A stretch of DNA of 64,000 nt from Sphingomonas panacisoli (lineage in GTDB: Bacteria; Pseudomonadota; Alphaproteobacteria; Sphingomonadales; Sphingomonadaceae): the NCBI RefSeq assembly GCF_007859635.1, contig NZ_CP042306.1, forward strand, positions 2,864,001 to 2,928,000, read 5' to 3'. The notes beneath the pieces were generated by a model. It was not told where the DNA came from and ran no database searches. It saw only the letters and a list, made by a program, of their open reading frames with translations. Below, piece by piece: positions 40,529-49,700 of this stretch. The position numbers and the translations under genes are program-made. Numbering within the stretch: position 1 is the first letter of the stretch; every line of letters starts with the position of its first letter.

Positions 40529-40648
40529 ACCTTCGGCGCGTTTCGGAGATATTCGGCGCGAGTTGCTCAACTCGCCGCACAATGCGCTCCGATCATCCCC
40601 ACAGCACTTGAGTCCTCGGGAACGTTAATGCCCGTGAAAGGTAGGCCA

Positions 40649-40674
40649 GAACACCCGGTCCCTTCCGGGTGTTC
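40649..40674. terminator. Perfect hairpin between the sixA-like and ompA-like genes
   Basis: GAACACCCGG-TCCCTT-CCGGGTGTTC, a ten-pair perfect stem, about 120 bases past the preceding stop. No U run follows, so it could be a terminator or part of the 5' leader of the OmpA-like gene. The rest of 40529-40812 shows no gene; AGAGGAGAAC is an SD at about 40800. Confidence 0.5.
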
Positions 40675-40812
40675 GAGTATGGCCGCGCGCCGCTTATCTG
40701 ATGGCGCCGGCACACCGAGTTCAACCTGCCGTTTCACGGCAAACGGAAAGACCGTCGGAAGACCGCTGTGACCCCCGCAGCCCCGGCGCGTCACTATTGA
40801 GAGGAGAACGCG

Positions 40813-41694
40813 ATGCGTTTGATGTCCAGAAGTTCCAAGATCCTGTTCCTGCTCGCCACCGCGACGGCATCGGGCAGCCTGTATGCGCAGGACGCGCAGA
40901 CCGCCCCGGCGCAACCCCGCGACATCACGATCACCGACACGATCCCCGTGCCCGCCGATCTCGCCGGCATGCCGGCCGGCCCCGTGATCGAAGGCTTCAT
41001 TTCGGCGCGCAAGGGCAACAAGCTGCAGGTCACCACCGCGGGCGGCAAGACGATCGTCTTCGTGAGCGATGCGACCAGCATCAAGTCGAGCGGCGGCTTC
41101 CTGGGCGCCAGCACCAAGAAGCTCGGCCAGGATCAGTTGCTCAACGGCCTGCCGGTCACCGTCAAGACGGTCCAATGGGACAGCAATCTGGTGGCGAGCC
41201 AGGTGACGCTCAAGACCAAGGACCTGAAGACCGCGTCGATGATCCGCAACGGCACCGACCAGCGCTTCGACGAACAGACCGCCGCGACCGAAGCGTTGCG
41301 CGGCCGCGTCGCCGATATCGACAATTACATCGTCAAGGCGACGACCAACGTGAACTTCGACACCGGCAAGGCCGACCTGTCGCCGCAGGCACGCGCCGAT
41401 CTCTGCGCGGCGGCCGCGTCGGCGCAGGCGACCAACAATTCGTTGCTCCTGGTTCTCGGTTACACCGATTCGACCGGCAGCGAGGACACCAATCAGGCGC
41501 TCAGCGAGAAGCGCGCCGCCAAGGTGGTGAACTATCTGCAGCAGAAGTGCGGCTGGAAGCCGTATCGCATGCTGACCCCGACGGGCATGGCGACCGCCGA
41601 TCCCGCGGCGGACAATTCGACCCCCGAAGGCAAGGCGCAGAACCGCCGCGTCGCGGTGAACGTGATGGTCAGCAAGGCCGTCGACGGGATGTAA
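40813..41694 (+). CDS. OmpA-family outer-membrane/periplasmic protein
   Basis: A 293-residue protein with signal peptide (ILFLLATATASGSLYAQ, cleavage near residue 26). The middle (PVIEGFISARKGNKLQV to about residue 150) is a beta-rich domain that I do not recognise. The C-terminal OmpA peptidoglycan-binding domain has VNFDTGKADLSPQARADL, LVLGYTDSTGSEDTNQALSEKRAAKV (split) and AQNRRVAVNVMV. It should anchor the outer membrane to the wall. There is no N-terminal beta-barrel, so it may be periplasmic. A terminator follows. Confidence 0.88.
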   Translation: MRLMSRSSKILFLLATATASGSLYAQDAQTAPAQPRDITITDTIPVPADLAGMPAGPVIEGFISARKGNKLQVTTAGGKTIVFVSDATSIKSSGGFLGASTKKLGQDQLLNGLPVTVKTVQWDSNLVASQVTLKTKDLKTASMIRNGTDQRFDEQTAATEALRGRVADIDNYIVKATTNVNFDTGKADLSPQARADLCAAAASAQATNNSLLLVLGYTDSTGSEDTNQALSEKRAAKVVNYLQQKCGWKPYRMLTPTGMATADPAADNSTPEGKAQNRRVAVNVMVSKAVDGM

Positions 41695-41739
41695 GTGTAC
41701 GGGGTGGGCCTCGCGCCTGCCCCGCGTTCCGACAATTCG

Positions 41740-41779
41740 AAAGGGCTTCGGCGGATACGCCGGAGCCCTTTTCTTTTTG
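41740..41779 (+). terminator. Rho-independent terminator after the ompA-like gene
   Basis: AAGGGCTTCGGCG-GATA-CGCCGGAGCCCTT (one G-T pair) followed by TTCTTTTT. It lies about 46 bases after the stop. Confidence 0.85.
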
Positions 41780-41820
41780 CGCGATTGTCGGGTCACGGCC
41801 CGCCATCGCAGCCAATCCTT

Positions 41821-42056
41821 GCAATGTAGGATTTCGCCTGACAGCGTCGTCGGGCTCTTTGATATCGTGACGCTCCCATCTCCGTGCTCCTGCGAAGGCA
41901 GGAGTCCAGGATAGTTATGGCTGCACGACCCTGGGTTCCTGCCTTCGCAGGAACGCGGGGGCCCGGTCTGCCTGCACTATCGAATCCGATACCGCGCAGG
42001 ACTTCCGGGATCGGCCGGACAACGCGGTTAGTGTCAACTTCGTGTCAACTTCGGCC
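41821..42056. repeat. Intergenic repeat element, copy 2 (related to 23512-23772)
   Basis: The left 50 bases GCAATGTAGGATTTCGCC... match 23513-23562 at about 45 positions. The right end has GTGTCAACTTC twice, like the other copy's TTGTCAACTTC. The middle is different: it is occupied by another palindromic repeat (41885-41957). No gene is supported from 41695 to 42073. Confidence 0.65.
41885..41957. repeat. Palindromic repeat pair (CCTGCGAAGGCAGG type)
   Basis: GTGCTCCTGCGAAGGCAGGA on the left and TCCTGCCTTCGCAGGAACGC on the right are inverted copies, with CCAGG/CCTGG next to them. It lies inside repeat copy 2. Confidence 0.75.
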
Positions 42057-42073
42057 GGCCGATTTCCTATAAC

Positions 42074-42599
42074 CTACTGTTTTCCCGAGAGTTTGTCTTT
42101 CAGCCCCGCCAATGCGCCGAACGGCCCGGCCTCTTCCTCGTTGATCACGCCCGCCGCTTTCAGCGCCGCCTCCGCCCCCGGCCCGCGCGGGAAAGGGTCG
42201 AGCGCCAGCGCCATCGTTTCCGCGGCGGTCTCGCCCAGATCGATCGCGCCGCCCTCATAGGGGATCACGTCGAGCTCGCCGTTGCCGAGTTCGACTTCCT
42301 CCGCGGCGTCCTCGCTCGCCGCGACGAACAGCAAGGCGACCGGCTCGTCAATGCTCTCGGACAGCGGATCGCCAGTCACGCTGCATGCTTGGGTCAGCGT
42401 CGCGGTGACACGGCCATCGACCGCGATGCCCGCCGCCTCGCCGCGAATCGTGAACTCCCCCGTCAGCCGGTCGATGCCGATCAGGTCGAGATCGCCTGGC
42501 GAGCGCGGCGCGTTCGTCGGCATCCGCCTCGATCGTCACGGTGCGCGGTTCGCCGATCGTGTCGATCCGCTCGGGCCGGGAGAATTCGGGTGCCTTCAC
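42074..42599 (-). pseudogene. yceD: YceD/DUF177 protein (23S rRNA accumulation), frameshifted as sequenced
   Basis: The N-terminal frame (GTG 42599) reads KAPEFSRPERIDTIGEPR and RTVTIEADADERAALARR, then runs out of frame near 42490. The second frame continues with LIGIDRLTGEFTIRGEAAG, TQACSVTGDPL, VIPYEGGAIDLGETAAETM and ALALDPFPRGPGAE, the DUF177 core. Removing one base in the sequence around CGATCTCGAC rejoins them as a normal product of about 174 residues. DUF177 proteins support 23S rRNA accumulation. It overlaps the UQCC gene (GTGA). Either a true lesion or an assembly indel. Confidence 0.85.
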
Positions 42600-43099
42600 G
42601 GCAATTCGCCTGCGACCAGCCGGTCGATGGTCACGCCGGCCGCCGCCGCATGCAACGCCAGCAATTCGCGCTCGACATGCGCCACGGCGGCCTCCGCGGG
42701 CGCCTCGCCGCGATAGAGGTTGCGGACCAGGGCCGGCTTCAGATCGCCCGCCGCGATCCCGTCGCGATACGCACCCAGCCGCCCGCCGAGCATGCCCATC
42801 ATCCGCCCGATATGCTTGCCGACCATCAAGTCGCCGATCCCGATCTCGCGCAATTGCGGGTCCATGTCATCGACGAACGCCTCGGCCAGATGCGTCGCCG
42901 CCCGCGCACCGGCGGGATCGCTTTCCAGCCGCAACATCACCATCGCCAGCACGGCCGCGATCATGTCGAACCGGCCGTCCATCGTGTCGGGCACCGCACC
43001 GTCCAAATACCAATGCGGCATCCGCGCGCGCGCCACTACGGCGGCATACAGCGCCGCGGTCTCTTCGCGCTTCGCCTTAAATCGGTCGAAAAAGCCCAT
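42596..43099 (-). CDS. Ubiquinol-cytochrome c chaperone family protein (CBP3/UQCC1-like)
   Basis: A 167-residue protein starting MGFFDRFKAKREETAAL. Helical core: AAVVARARMPHWYLDGAVPD, MIAAVLAMVMLRL, HLAEAFVDDMDPQLREIGIG and VGKHIGRMMGMLGGRLGAYRD (each split as quoted), matching the CBP3/UQCC1 family needed for cytochrome bc1 assembly. The start at 43099 is the family-conserved Met. Its stop overlaps the yceD start. It is divergent from bamE. Confidence 0.87.
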   Translation of the reverse strand: MGFFDRFKAKREETAALYAAVVARARMPHWYLDGAVPDTMDGRFDMIAAVLAMVMLRLESDPAGARAATHLAEAFVDDMDPQLREIGIGDLMVGKHIGRMMGMLGGRLGAYRDGIAAGDLKPALVRNLYRGEAPAEAAVAHVERELLALHAAAAGVTIDRLVAGELP

Positions 43100-43214
43100 C
43101 ACTACCCTTGATCTCAGCGGCCTTGTGCCACCGGCATGGTCCGCATATTGAGGCGAACGGCGCGCGATGCAATCGCGGGCGCCTGGTAACGAGCGCGTGC
43201 GCGGGAGAATCGAA

Positions 43215-43691
43215 TTGACCAAGGCCGGCCGGATCATGGCCCTCACCGCGACGGTATCGGCGCTGACGCTGACCGGGGCCTGCGTGCCGCTACGCTCGCA
43301 CCAGGGCTATATCATCGACGCCGACCTGGTGAATTCGGTGCAGCCCGGGGTCGATAATCGCAGCTCGGTGCTCAAGACGCTCGGTAAGCCCAGCTTCGCC
43401 AGCCAGTTCAACACCGGCGATTGGTATTACATCGCCCGCGACAGCCGCAACCTCGCCTATCTCAACCCCAAGGCGAAGAGCCAGCTGACGCTGAAGATCA
43501 GCTTCACGCAGGGCGGCGTGGTGCAGGATATCACCCGCACCGGCGTCGATCAGGTCGCGTCGATCAAGCCCTATGGCAAGACGACGCCGACGTTGGGCCG
43601 CAAGCGCAGCTTCTTCGAGGAATTGTTCGGCAATATCGGCGCGGTCGGTGCGTCGGGCGCCGGCAAAGGCGGCGGTGGCGACGAACCCTGA
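43215..43691 (+). CDS. bamE: Outer-membrane assembly lipoprotein BamE (SmpA/OmlA family)
   Basis: A 158-residue protein. The start is TTG 43215 with GGGAGAA about seven bases upstream, giving a basic signal peptide and a lipobox-like LTGAC (Cys near residue 23). The BamE core is LVNSVQPGVDNRSSVLKTLG, PSFASQFNTGDWYYIARDSR (split) and VVQDITRTG. A tail of Gly/Ser (ASGAGKGGGG) follows. It joins the BAM complex in beta-barrel insertion. ATG 43236 is an alternative but would lack the basic n-region. Confidence 0.85.
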   Translation: MTKAGRIMALTATVSALTLTGACVPLRSHQGYIIDADLVNSVQPGVDNRSSVLKTLGKPSFASQFNTGDWYYIARDSRNLAYLNPKAKSQLTLKISFTQGGVVQDITRTGVDQVASIKPYGKTTPTLGRKRSFFEELFGNIGAVGASGAGKGGGGDEP

Positions 43692-43805
43692 AAGCCTTGC
43701 TCTAACCTGACCGGCGCGTTCGCGGCCGGTTCAGTCCGAGCCGGCTAAACCGCTCTCCATGGTGGCGCATCGTGTTCCGCGTCGCCCAAGGATGGAGAGC
43801 CGATC

Positions 43806-44246
43806 ATGCGTAAACTGATCCTGACAGCGCTCGTCGCCGCGACCGTGATGCCGGTTGCCGCCGAAGCGCAATCGCGCGGCGACCTGCGCCGCGACCGACG
43901 CGAGATTCGCGACGACCGCCGCGACCTGCGCGAGGACCGCCGCGATTTTCGCGAAGACCGCAACCGTCGCTGGGGAGACAATGACTGGCGCACGTGGCGC
44001 AACACCAATCGCAATGTCTATGCACGCGGCAATTGGCGCGCGCCGTTCCGCTACAATGCGTTCCGCGTCGGCGTACGGATCGCACCGACTTATTACGGGT
44101 CGAGCTACTGGCTCGCCGATCCGTGGCGCTATCGCCTGCCGCCGGCCGGCTACGGTGAGCGCTGGGTGCGCCACTATGACGACCTGCTGCTCGTCGATAC
44201 GCGCCGCGGCATCGTGCTCCGCGTGATCAACAACTTCTACTGGTGA
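43806..44246 (+). CDS. RcnB-family periplasmic protein
   Basis: A 146-residue protein with a signal peptide (LILTALVAATVMPVAAEA, cleavage near residue 22). A strongly charged stretch DRREIRDDRRDLREDRRDF (Arg/Asp repeats) leads to the RcnB core: YARGNWRAPFRYNAFRVG, YWLADPWRYRLPPAG and DDLLLVDTRRGIVLRV. RcnB in E. coli affects Ni/Co retention, but most homologues are uncharacterised. The coiled Arg/Asp heptads may bind metals or the wall. A perfect terminator follows. Confidence 0.8.
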   Translation: MRKLILTALVAATVMPVAAEAQSRGDLRRDRREIRDDRRDLREDRRDFREDRNRRWGDNDWRTWRNTNRNVYARGNWRAPFRYNAFRVGVRIAPTYYGSSYWLADPWRYRLPPAGYGERWVRHYDDLLLVDTRRGIVLRVINNFYW

Positions 44247-44262
44247 TCCCCCAGTAGTGGCA

Positions 44263-44300
44263 GGCGCCCGGGCGATTTCAATGCCCGCCCGGGCGCCTTT
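44263..44300 (+). terminator. Terminator after rcnB-like gene
   Basis: GGCGCCCGGGCG (44263-44274) pairs perfectly with CGCCCGGGCGCC (44286-44297), then TTTG. A 12-pair stem 17 bases past the stop. Confidence 0.75.
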
Positions 44301-44329
44301 GAATTCGTTTGCGCGCCTCACGGCGCGTC

Positions 44330-44410
44330 GCGGCACCGGCCCGCTCCCCCACCCGACCGCCCAATCAGTTTCAGCTATGGGCGTCGGGTGGGGGAGCGGG
44401 CCGGTGCCGC
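44330..44410. repeat. Long inverted repeat between convergent genes
   Basis: A 28-pair perfect stem beginning GCGGCACCGGCCCGC and ending GCGGGCCGGTGCCGC, extended by a one-base bulge and GCCCA, with a loop of about 13 bases. It separates the rcnB-like gene from convergent pbpC and could terminate both, or be a mobile palindrome. Confidence 0.7.
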
Positions 44411-44445
44411 AGCGATTGGGCGGAGGCTCAATCGCCCACAAAGGC

Positions 44446-46670
44446 TCACCGCATCGTGAAGACGACTTGATCGACCACCTTCCCCGAGAGGTCGAGCAAG
44501 GCAAGCCGATGCCGACCCGGACCAGGCAGGATCAGCGGCGCGGTGCTCGCATCTCCCAGGTCCTGCTTATCCAGCAGCAGCCGGTGCGTCATCGCATCGC
44601 CCGTTACAGCAACCGCGAGCCGCTGACGGTCGATCGGGATGTCCGGATCGATCGCATAGACGCTTCCCGATACCGGATTGGTGATGCGCGGGCGGCGCGA
44701 TTCGGGCGGCGCGCTGGCGATCAGCGCCATGCCGGTGCCTTTGAGGAAATACTCCCGCCGCGGCTGTTCGATATTGCCGGTATAGGCGATCGTCCGCTCC
44801 TCGATCCCCGCCGGCATCGCAGGCGCGCGGCTCGGCTGGTCGGCGTGGAGCGCGAGCATCACGTCGCGCCACACCGGCGCCGCGCCGCTGGTGCCTGAGA
44901 CGGCGCGCATCGCATCGCCCTCGACATTCCCCACCCACACGGCGACGGTGTAGCGGTCGGAAAACCCCACGCACCAATTGTCGCGCATCGCCTTCGACGT
45001 GCCGGTCTTCACCGCTGCCCAGAACGGCAGGCGCAGCGACGAGTCCAACCCGAACGTGACGGCGCGCGCATTGGGATCGGCCATCATGTTGGCGACGATC
45101 CAGGCGGCCTGCGGCGTCGTGATCGCCTTGGGCTCCTTGCGCAGATCGGTCGCGGTCAGCCGCCAGGGCGCCCAGCGCCCGCCATTGGCGAGGCTGCGAT
45201 ACGCATCGGCCTGTTCGAGCAACGTGACCTCGGCCGATCCGAGCGCGAGGCTGTAGCCGTAATAGTCGCCGTCTTCGACAAGGCCCTGATACCCGGTGTC
45301 GAACAGCCGGTCGCGAAACGCATCGACCCCGACGAGCAGCAACGTCCGCACCGCCGGCACGTTGAGCGACCCTGCCAGCGCCGAGCGCACCGACACCGGC
45401 CCCTTGAAGCCCTTGTCGTAATTCTGCGGCACGTAGAGGCCGGACGCGGTGTCGAGCTGGACGGGCGAATCGTCGAGGATCGACGCGGCGGTCAGATACC
45501 CCTTCTCGATCGCCTGGGCGTAGAGGAACGGCTTGAGCGTCGATCCCGCCTGACGATACGCGCTCGCGCCATCGACCGCGGGGGCGGTCGAGTTGCCGCC
45601 GATCCCGCCGACATAGGCCAGCACGTCGCCAGTCGCATTGTCGAGCACCACCACCGCGCCGTCCCGCGCGCGGCTGCCGCCAAGCCCCTCCAACTGACGC
45701 TTGAGCGCGGCGATGGCGGTGCGTTGGATATCGATGTCGAGCGTCGTGGTGATGCGGAGACCCGGCTTGGTCAGCAGACGTTGCGCGAGATGCGGCGCTA
45801 GGCCGGGATCGAGTTGCAGGCTGCGCGCCGGACCGAGCATCGAATAAGCGGCGGATTCGAACGTTGCGCAATTCGCGCCCCGCGCCATCGCGCAGGCTCG
45901 TCGCGCGACGGTCGCGGGGCTGGCTTGCGGGTCGGGCAGTAGGGCAATCAGCAACAGCGCGTCATCGCGGCTCAGCGCATCGGGCGTCTTGCCGAACAGG
46001 CCCAGCGCCGCCGCACCGATCCCCTGCGCCTCGCCGCGATAGCCCGCGAGGTTGAGATACGCCTCCAGGATCTGCGGCTTGCTCCACGCCCCGTCGATGG
46101 CCAGACCGGCGCGGATTTGGCGGATCTTGTCGAGCCAGCCGCGCGCGCCGGGCCTGGCGAGCTCCGGCGCGAGGAACCCCGCGACCTGCATCGACAAAGT
46201 CGAGGCGCCCCGCGACGGCTTGCCCTCCAGCCGATTGCGCAGCGCCGCTAGCGTCGCCAGCCAGTCGACCCCGCCATGTGCATAGAAGCGATGGTCCTCG
46301 GCCGCGACCAGCGCCTCGGCGACCGGCGGGGCGACCTTGTCGAGGGGGTCCAGCCCAGCCGCCGCCGCGCGAAATCGACCCGCGACGAATCGGTCAGCAC
46401 GCCGTTGCGGTCGTACAGCCACGCCTCGGACGGCTGCCACGCGGCGCGCACCGACGCGTAATCGGGCATCGGCGGCGGCATCGTCAGGAAATTGAGCGTC
46501 AGCACCGCGACCAACAGGGCACAGAGGCCCGTCCACAGCCAATGTCGCCGCGTTCGTGGACGATGGTCGAGCAACCAGCCGCCCGCCCGCGCGACCACCG
46601 CATCGACCCGCGCCTCGACTCGCCGCGCCCAAGCCAAGGCGGCTCGGAACATAGCGGCGACCCGCTCCAT
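44446..46670 (-). pseudogene. pbpC: Penicillin-binding protein 1C, frameshifted as sequenced
   Basis: Bifunctional peptidoglycan synthase of about 740 residues if rejoined. The N-terminal frame (ATG 46670 or 46652) has a membrane anchor LWTGLCALLVAVLTLNFL and AWLYDRNGVLTDSSRVDFA. The main frame has glycosyltransferase AAEDHRFYAHGGVDW and GASTLSMQVAG, transpeptidase SxxK AGSTLKPFLYAQA, SLN and KTGTSKAMRDNW, and a C-terminal BiPBP domain. The break is in GGGGG (46344-46348 on + strand); one extra base rejoins frames as RRRLGWTPLDKVAPPV. The neighbouring alpha-2-macroglobulin gene is its conserved partner. Motifs are all intact, so an indel in the assembly is likely. Confidence 0.88.
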
Positions 46671-46677
46671 CACCGTG

Positions 46678-46775
46678 CCCCGGCGAAGGCCGGGGTCCAG
46701 TCGCGACGAAAGTCCGATTGAGCGATACGCATTGTTACTGAACTCATGGTAACTGGACCCCGGCCTTCGCCGGGG
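46678..46775. repeat. Palindromic repeat pair (CCCCGGCGAAGGCCGGGG type)
   Basis: CCCCGGCGAAGGCCGGGG, then TCCAGT on the left and AACTGGA then CCCCGGCCTTCGCCGGGG on the right, inverted copies with a spacer of about 50 bases. It fills the gap between yfhM-like and pbpC. Confidence 0.8.
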
Positions 46776-46799
46776 AACGGCTATGACGTGCGATATCCC

Positions 46800-49700
46800 T
46801 CACTTGTCCCGGATCGTGAATGCCGCGTTGGGCAACTGGGCGTTGATCGAGGGCGAATACATGGCCTCGACCCGGCTCGACGGCAGGTTGTACGTCCCCG
46901 GCGCGTTCAGCCGCATGACATAGGCGATCGTGAAGCTGCCGCGCGGCACCCAGCCGAAATAGCCGCGCCACGAATCGTTGCGGCGTTCGATCCAGCTCGG
47001 CTGCACGCCGACCTGGACGTCCCACAACTTGCCGTCGGCGTCGGTCGCCTGGAAGTTGGTGCCGCCGCCGCCATTCTCTTGGGCGCCCAGCATCTGCGAC
47101 TGGTTGGCGAAATTGCCGACGATCGTCGCGCCCGCCGGGATCGGATCGTTGACCACCACCCAGTTGCGTTCGGCGGTCGCCTCGACCGTGATCGTCACGC
47201 GCGCGACGTCGCCGCGAGTCCATTGTCCCTTCACCCGCTGGCTGACCGGCTCGACCTTCTTCGCCATGCGATAGCCGAAGAACGCCGCCTGCTTCAGCGG
47301 CACCGCCGCCGAGACTTGCACCGTCGCCCAGGGCGCGGCACCACTACCCTGATTCATGGCGAGCATCGTCGGCCCCGACGGCAGCGGGAAGCTGGCCTGA
47401 CGCTGGTCGTTCGCTAGCGGCCACGCCTTGCTGATCGTCTGGCCACCGAGCGACATCGTCGTCGTCCCGGTGATCGCGCTCGCCGGATAGAGCGTGCCGA
47501 ACTTTTTCGCCGCGATCGTGCCCCAGGCGTTGGCAGTGGTCGTGTCCCAGCGCCCGCGGACCTGACGGAACGACACGCCGACCATCATCTTGGCCGATTC
47601 ATCGTTCCAGCCGGGTCGGCCGAGCGTCGCGATGACCGCCTTGATCGACCCTTCGTCGGCCGACGACATCAGCCACCAGGGCGACTTGTCCTGATCCGAC
47701 AGATCGAGCCGCGTGCCCTCGTAAACGAGCCGCGTCCGCAGCACCGCCTCAACCTTCGCCTTCAGCGCATTGGCGTTGGCCAGCCCCGGCACCTTGTCGA
47801 GCGCGACGAGATAATCGGCGAGGTTCGAGGTCGGCATTTCCATCGGCGTCATGCTGATCTGGCCGAGCATCGCCGGCGTCGCCGCCCCAGCCCGCGCGAT
47901 CGCATTGAACGCCGCCAGCCGCATCAAGCGCACGTCGCCATAATCCTCGTGCCGCAGACGCCCGTCGAGCACCGCCTTCAGCCCTTCGACCATCTTGGTC
48001 TTGGCGGCTTCGGGGATCGGCAGCCCGGCATCCGCCGTGACCGACAGGACGTACGCCGTCAGCGCCTCCGACCCGTTCATCTTCGAATCGGGCCAGTAGC
48101 GCAGCAGGCCGTCATTGGCCTGATAGGTCGGCAGGTCGCCGACCAGCGATTGCCACATCCCCATATCGCCCAGCGCGATCGCGCGGCTCAGCCGCTGTTC
48201 GAAACAGTCGTAAGGGTAGAGCATCATGAAGCGCCGCACCCCGACCAGCGGCGGCGCAAGCGTGTCTGTCAGTTGGACGTCCACCACGCCGCGACCCGGA
48301 ATCGCACCCGCCGGCGGTGCGACCTGGATCTGGCCGTTATTGGCCCCGACGCGCGTCAGCGTCGCCGCCCATACGTCGGCCGGATAGGTGTCGATCACCT
48401 GTTGCGTCGTGGTCAATTTATCGACCGCCTTGCCGTCGGCCGACTTCGCGCTGACGGTCCATTTGAGCTGGCCCGACGCCATCGGCGCGGTCAGGTTCCA
48501 CGCGATCGGCGCGGCGCCGCCCGCCGGGATCGTGACGGTCAGCGGTTTGCCGTCGGCAATGCGCGGCTCGAGCTCGACATTGGCCGTCACCGTCATCGGC
48601 TTGTCGGAGCCGTTGCGCAGCGTGAAGCCCGCCGCGAACTGATCGCCGGTCCGCACGAGTTGCGGGATGCCGGCATAGACGCTCAGGTCCTGCGCGGTCC
48701 TGATATCGGCGCTACCGGTGCCGAACAGTTGCGCGCCGTCGGTCGCGATCGCGACGAGCTTGAAGCTCGACAGCGCGTCGTTGAGCGGCACGCGGACGGC
48801 GGCATGGCCGTTGCCGTCGAGCGGCACCTTGCCCTGCCACAGCAGTACCGGCTGGAAATTCTCGCGGTTGAGGCCCGACAGGTCACCGCCACCGCCGCCA
48901 CCCGCCTCGACCGCCTTCTTGCCGTAATGGCGCTTGCCGACGACCTGCGTCTGCGCGGTCGAGGTGACGACCGACAACGGCCGATCGCCCATCATCGCGG
49001 TCAGCACGTCCCAGCTGTCGTTCGGCGCGAGTTGCAGCAATGCCTGATCGACCGCGACGAAGGTCACGTCGGCGGTCTTGGCGGGCTTGCCGTCGGGCGT
49101 CTTGACCGTGATGTCGGCCATCGCGGTGTCGCGCGCCGCGTAGCGTTGTTTGTCGGCCTTGACCGCGACCGCGAGCTGATGCCCTTCCCAGCCGACCTTC
49201 ACCTTGGCGATACCCAGGCGGTAGCTTGGCTTGGCGAGATCGACCAACGCGGTCGGCTCCTTCGCCTCCTCGGGCGCCTTCACCAGCCCCAGCGAGCGGC
49301 CGATGCTTTGCAGCCAGCTCATCCCGCCGGCCTTGGCTCGCCCGCGCACCGCCATGACCGAGACGTAGACGTCGGGCGCGTAACTTGCCGGCATCTTGAC
49401 CTCGACCACCGGGTTTGACCCCGACAGCTTGGCGACGAAGCTCGACAGCACGCCCTCGCGCTCGACCGTCACCAGCGCTTCGGCCTCGCGGAACGGCATG
49501 CGCACCTGGAACCGCGCGGTCTCGCCGGCCTTGTACGAGTTCTTCTCCGGCACGACGTCCATGCGGTCGCCATTGTCGCCGCCGAACCACCAGTCGTCGT
49601 CACCCGCCAGCCAGACCGATCGCACCGCGCGGCTGACGTTGCCGTTCGCGTCGGTGGTCGTCGCGACGATATAGACTTCGCCCGACACGCCGGGATTGAT

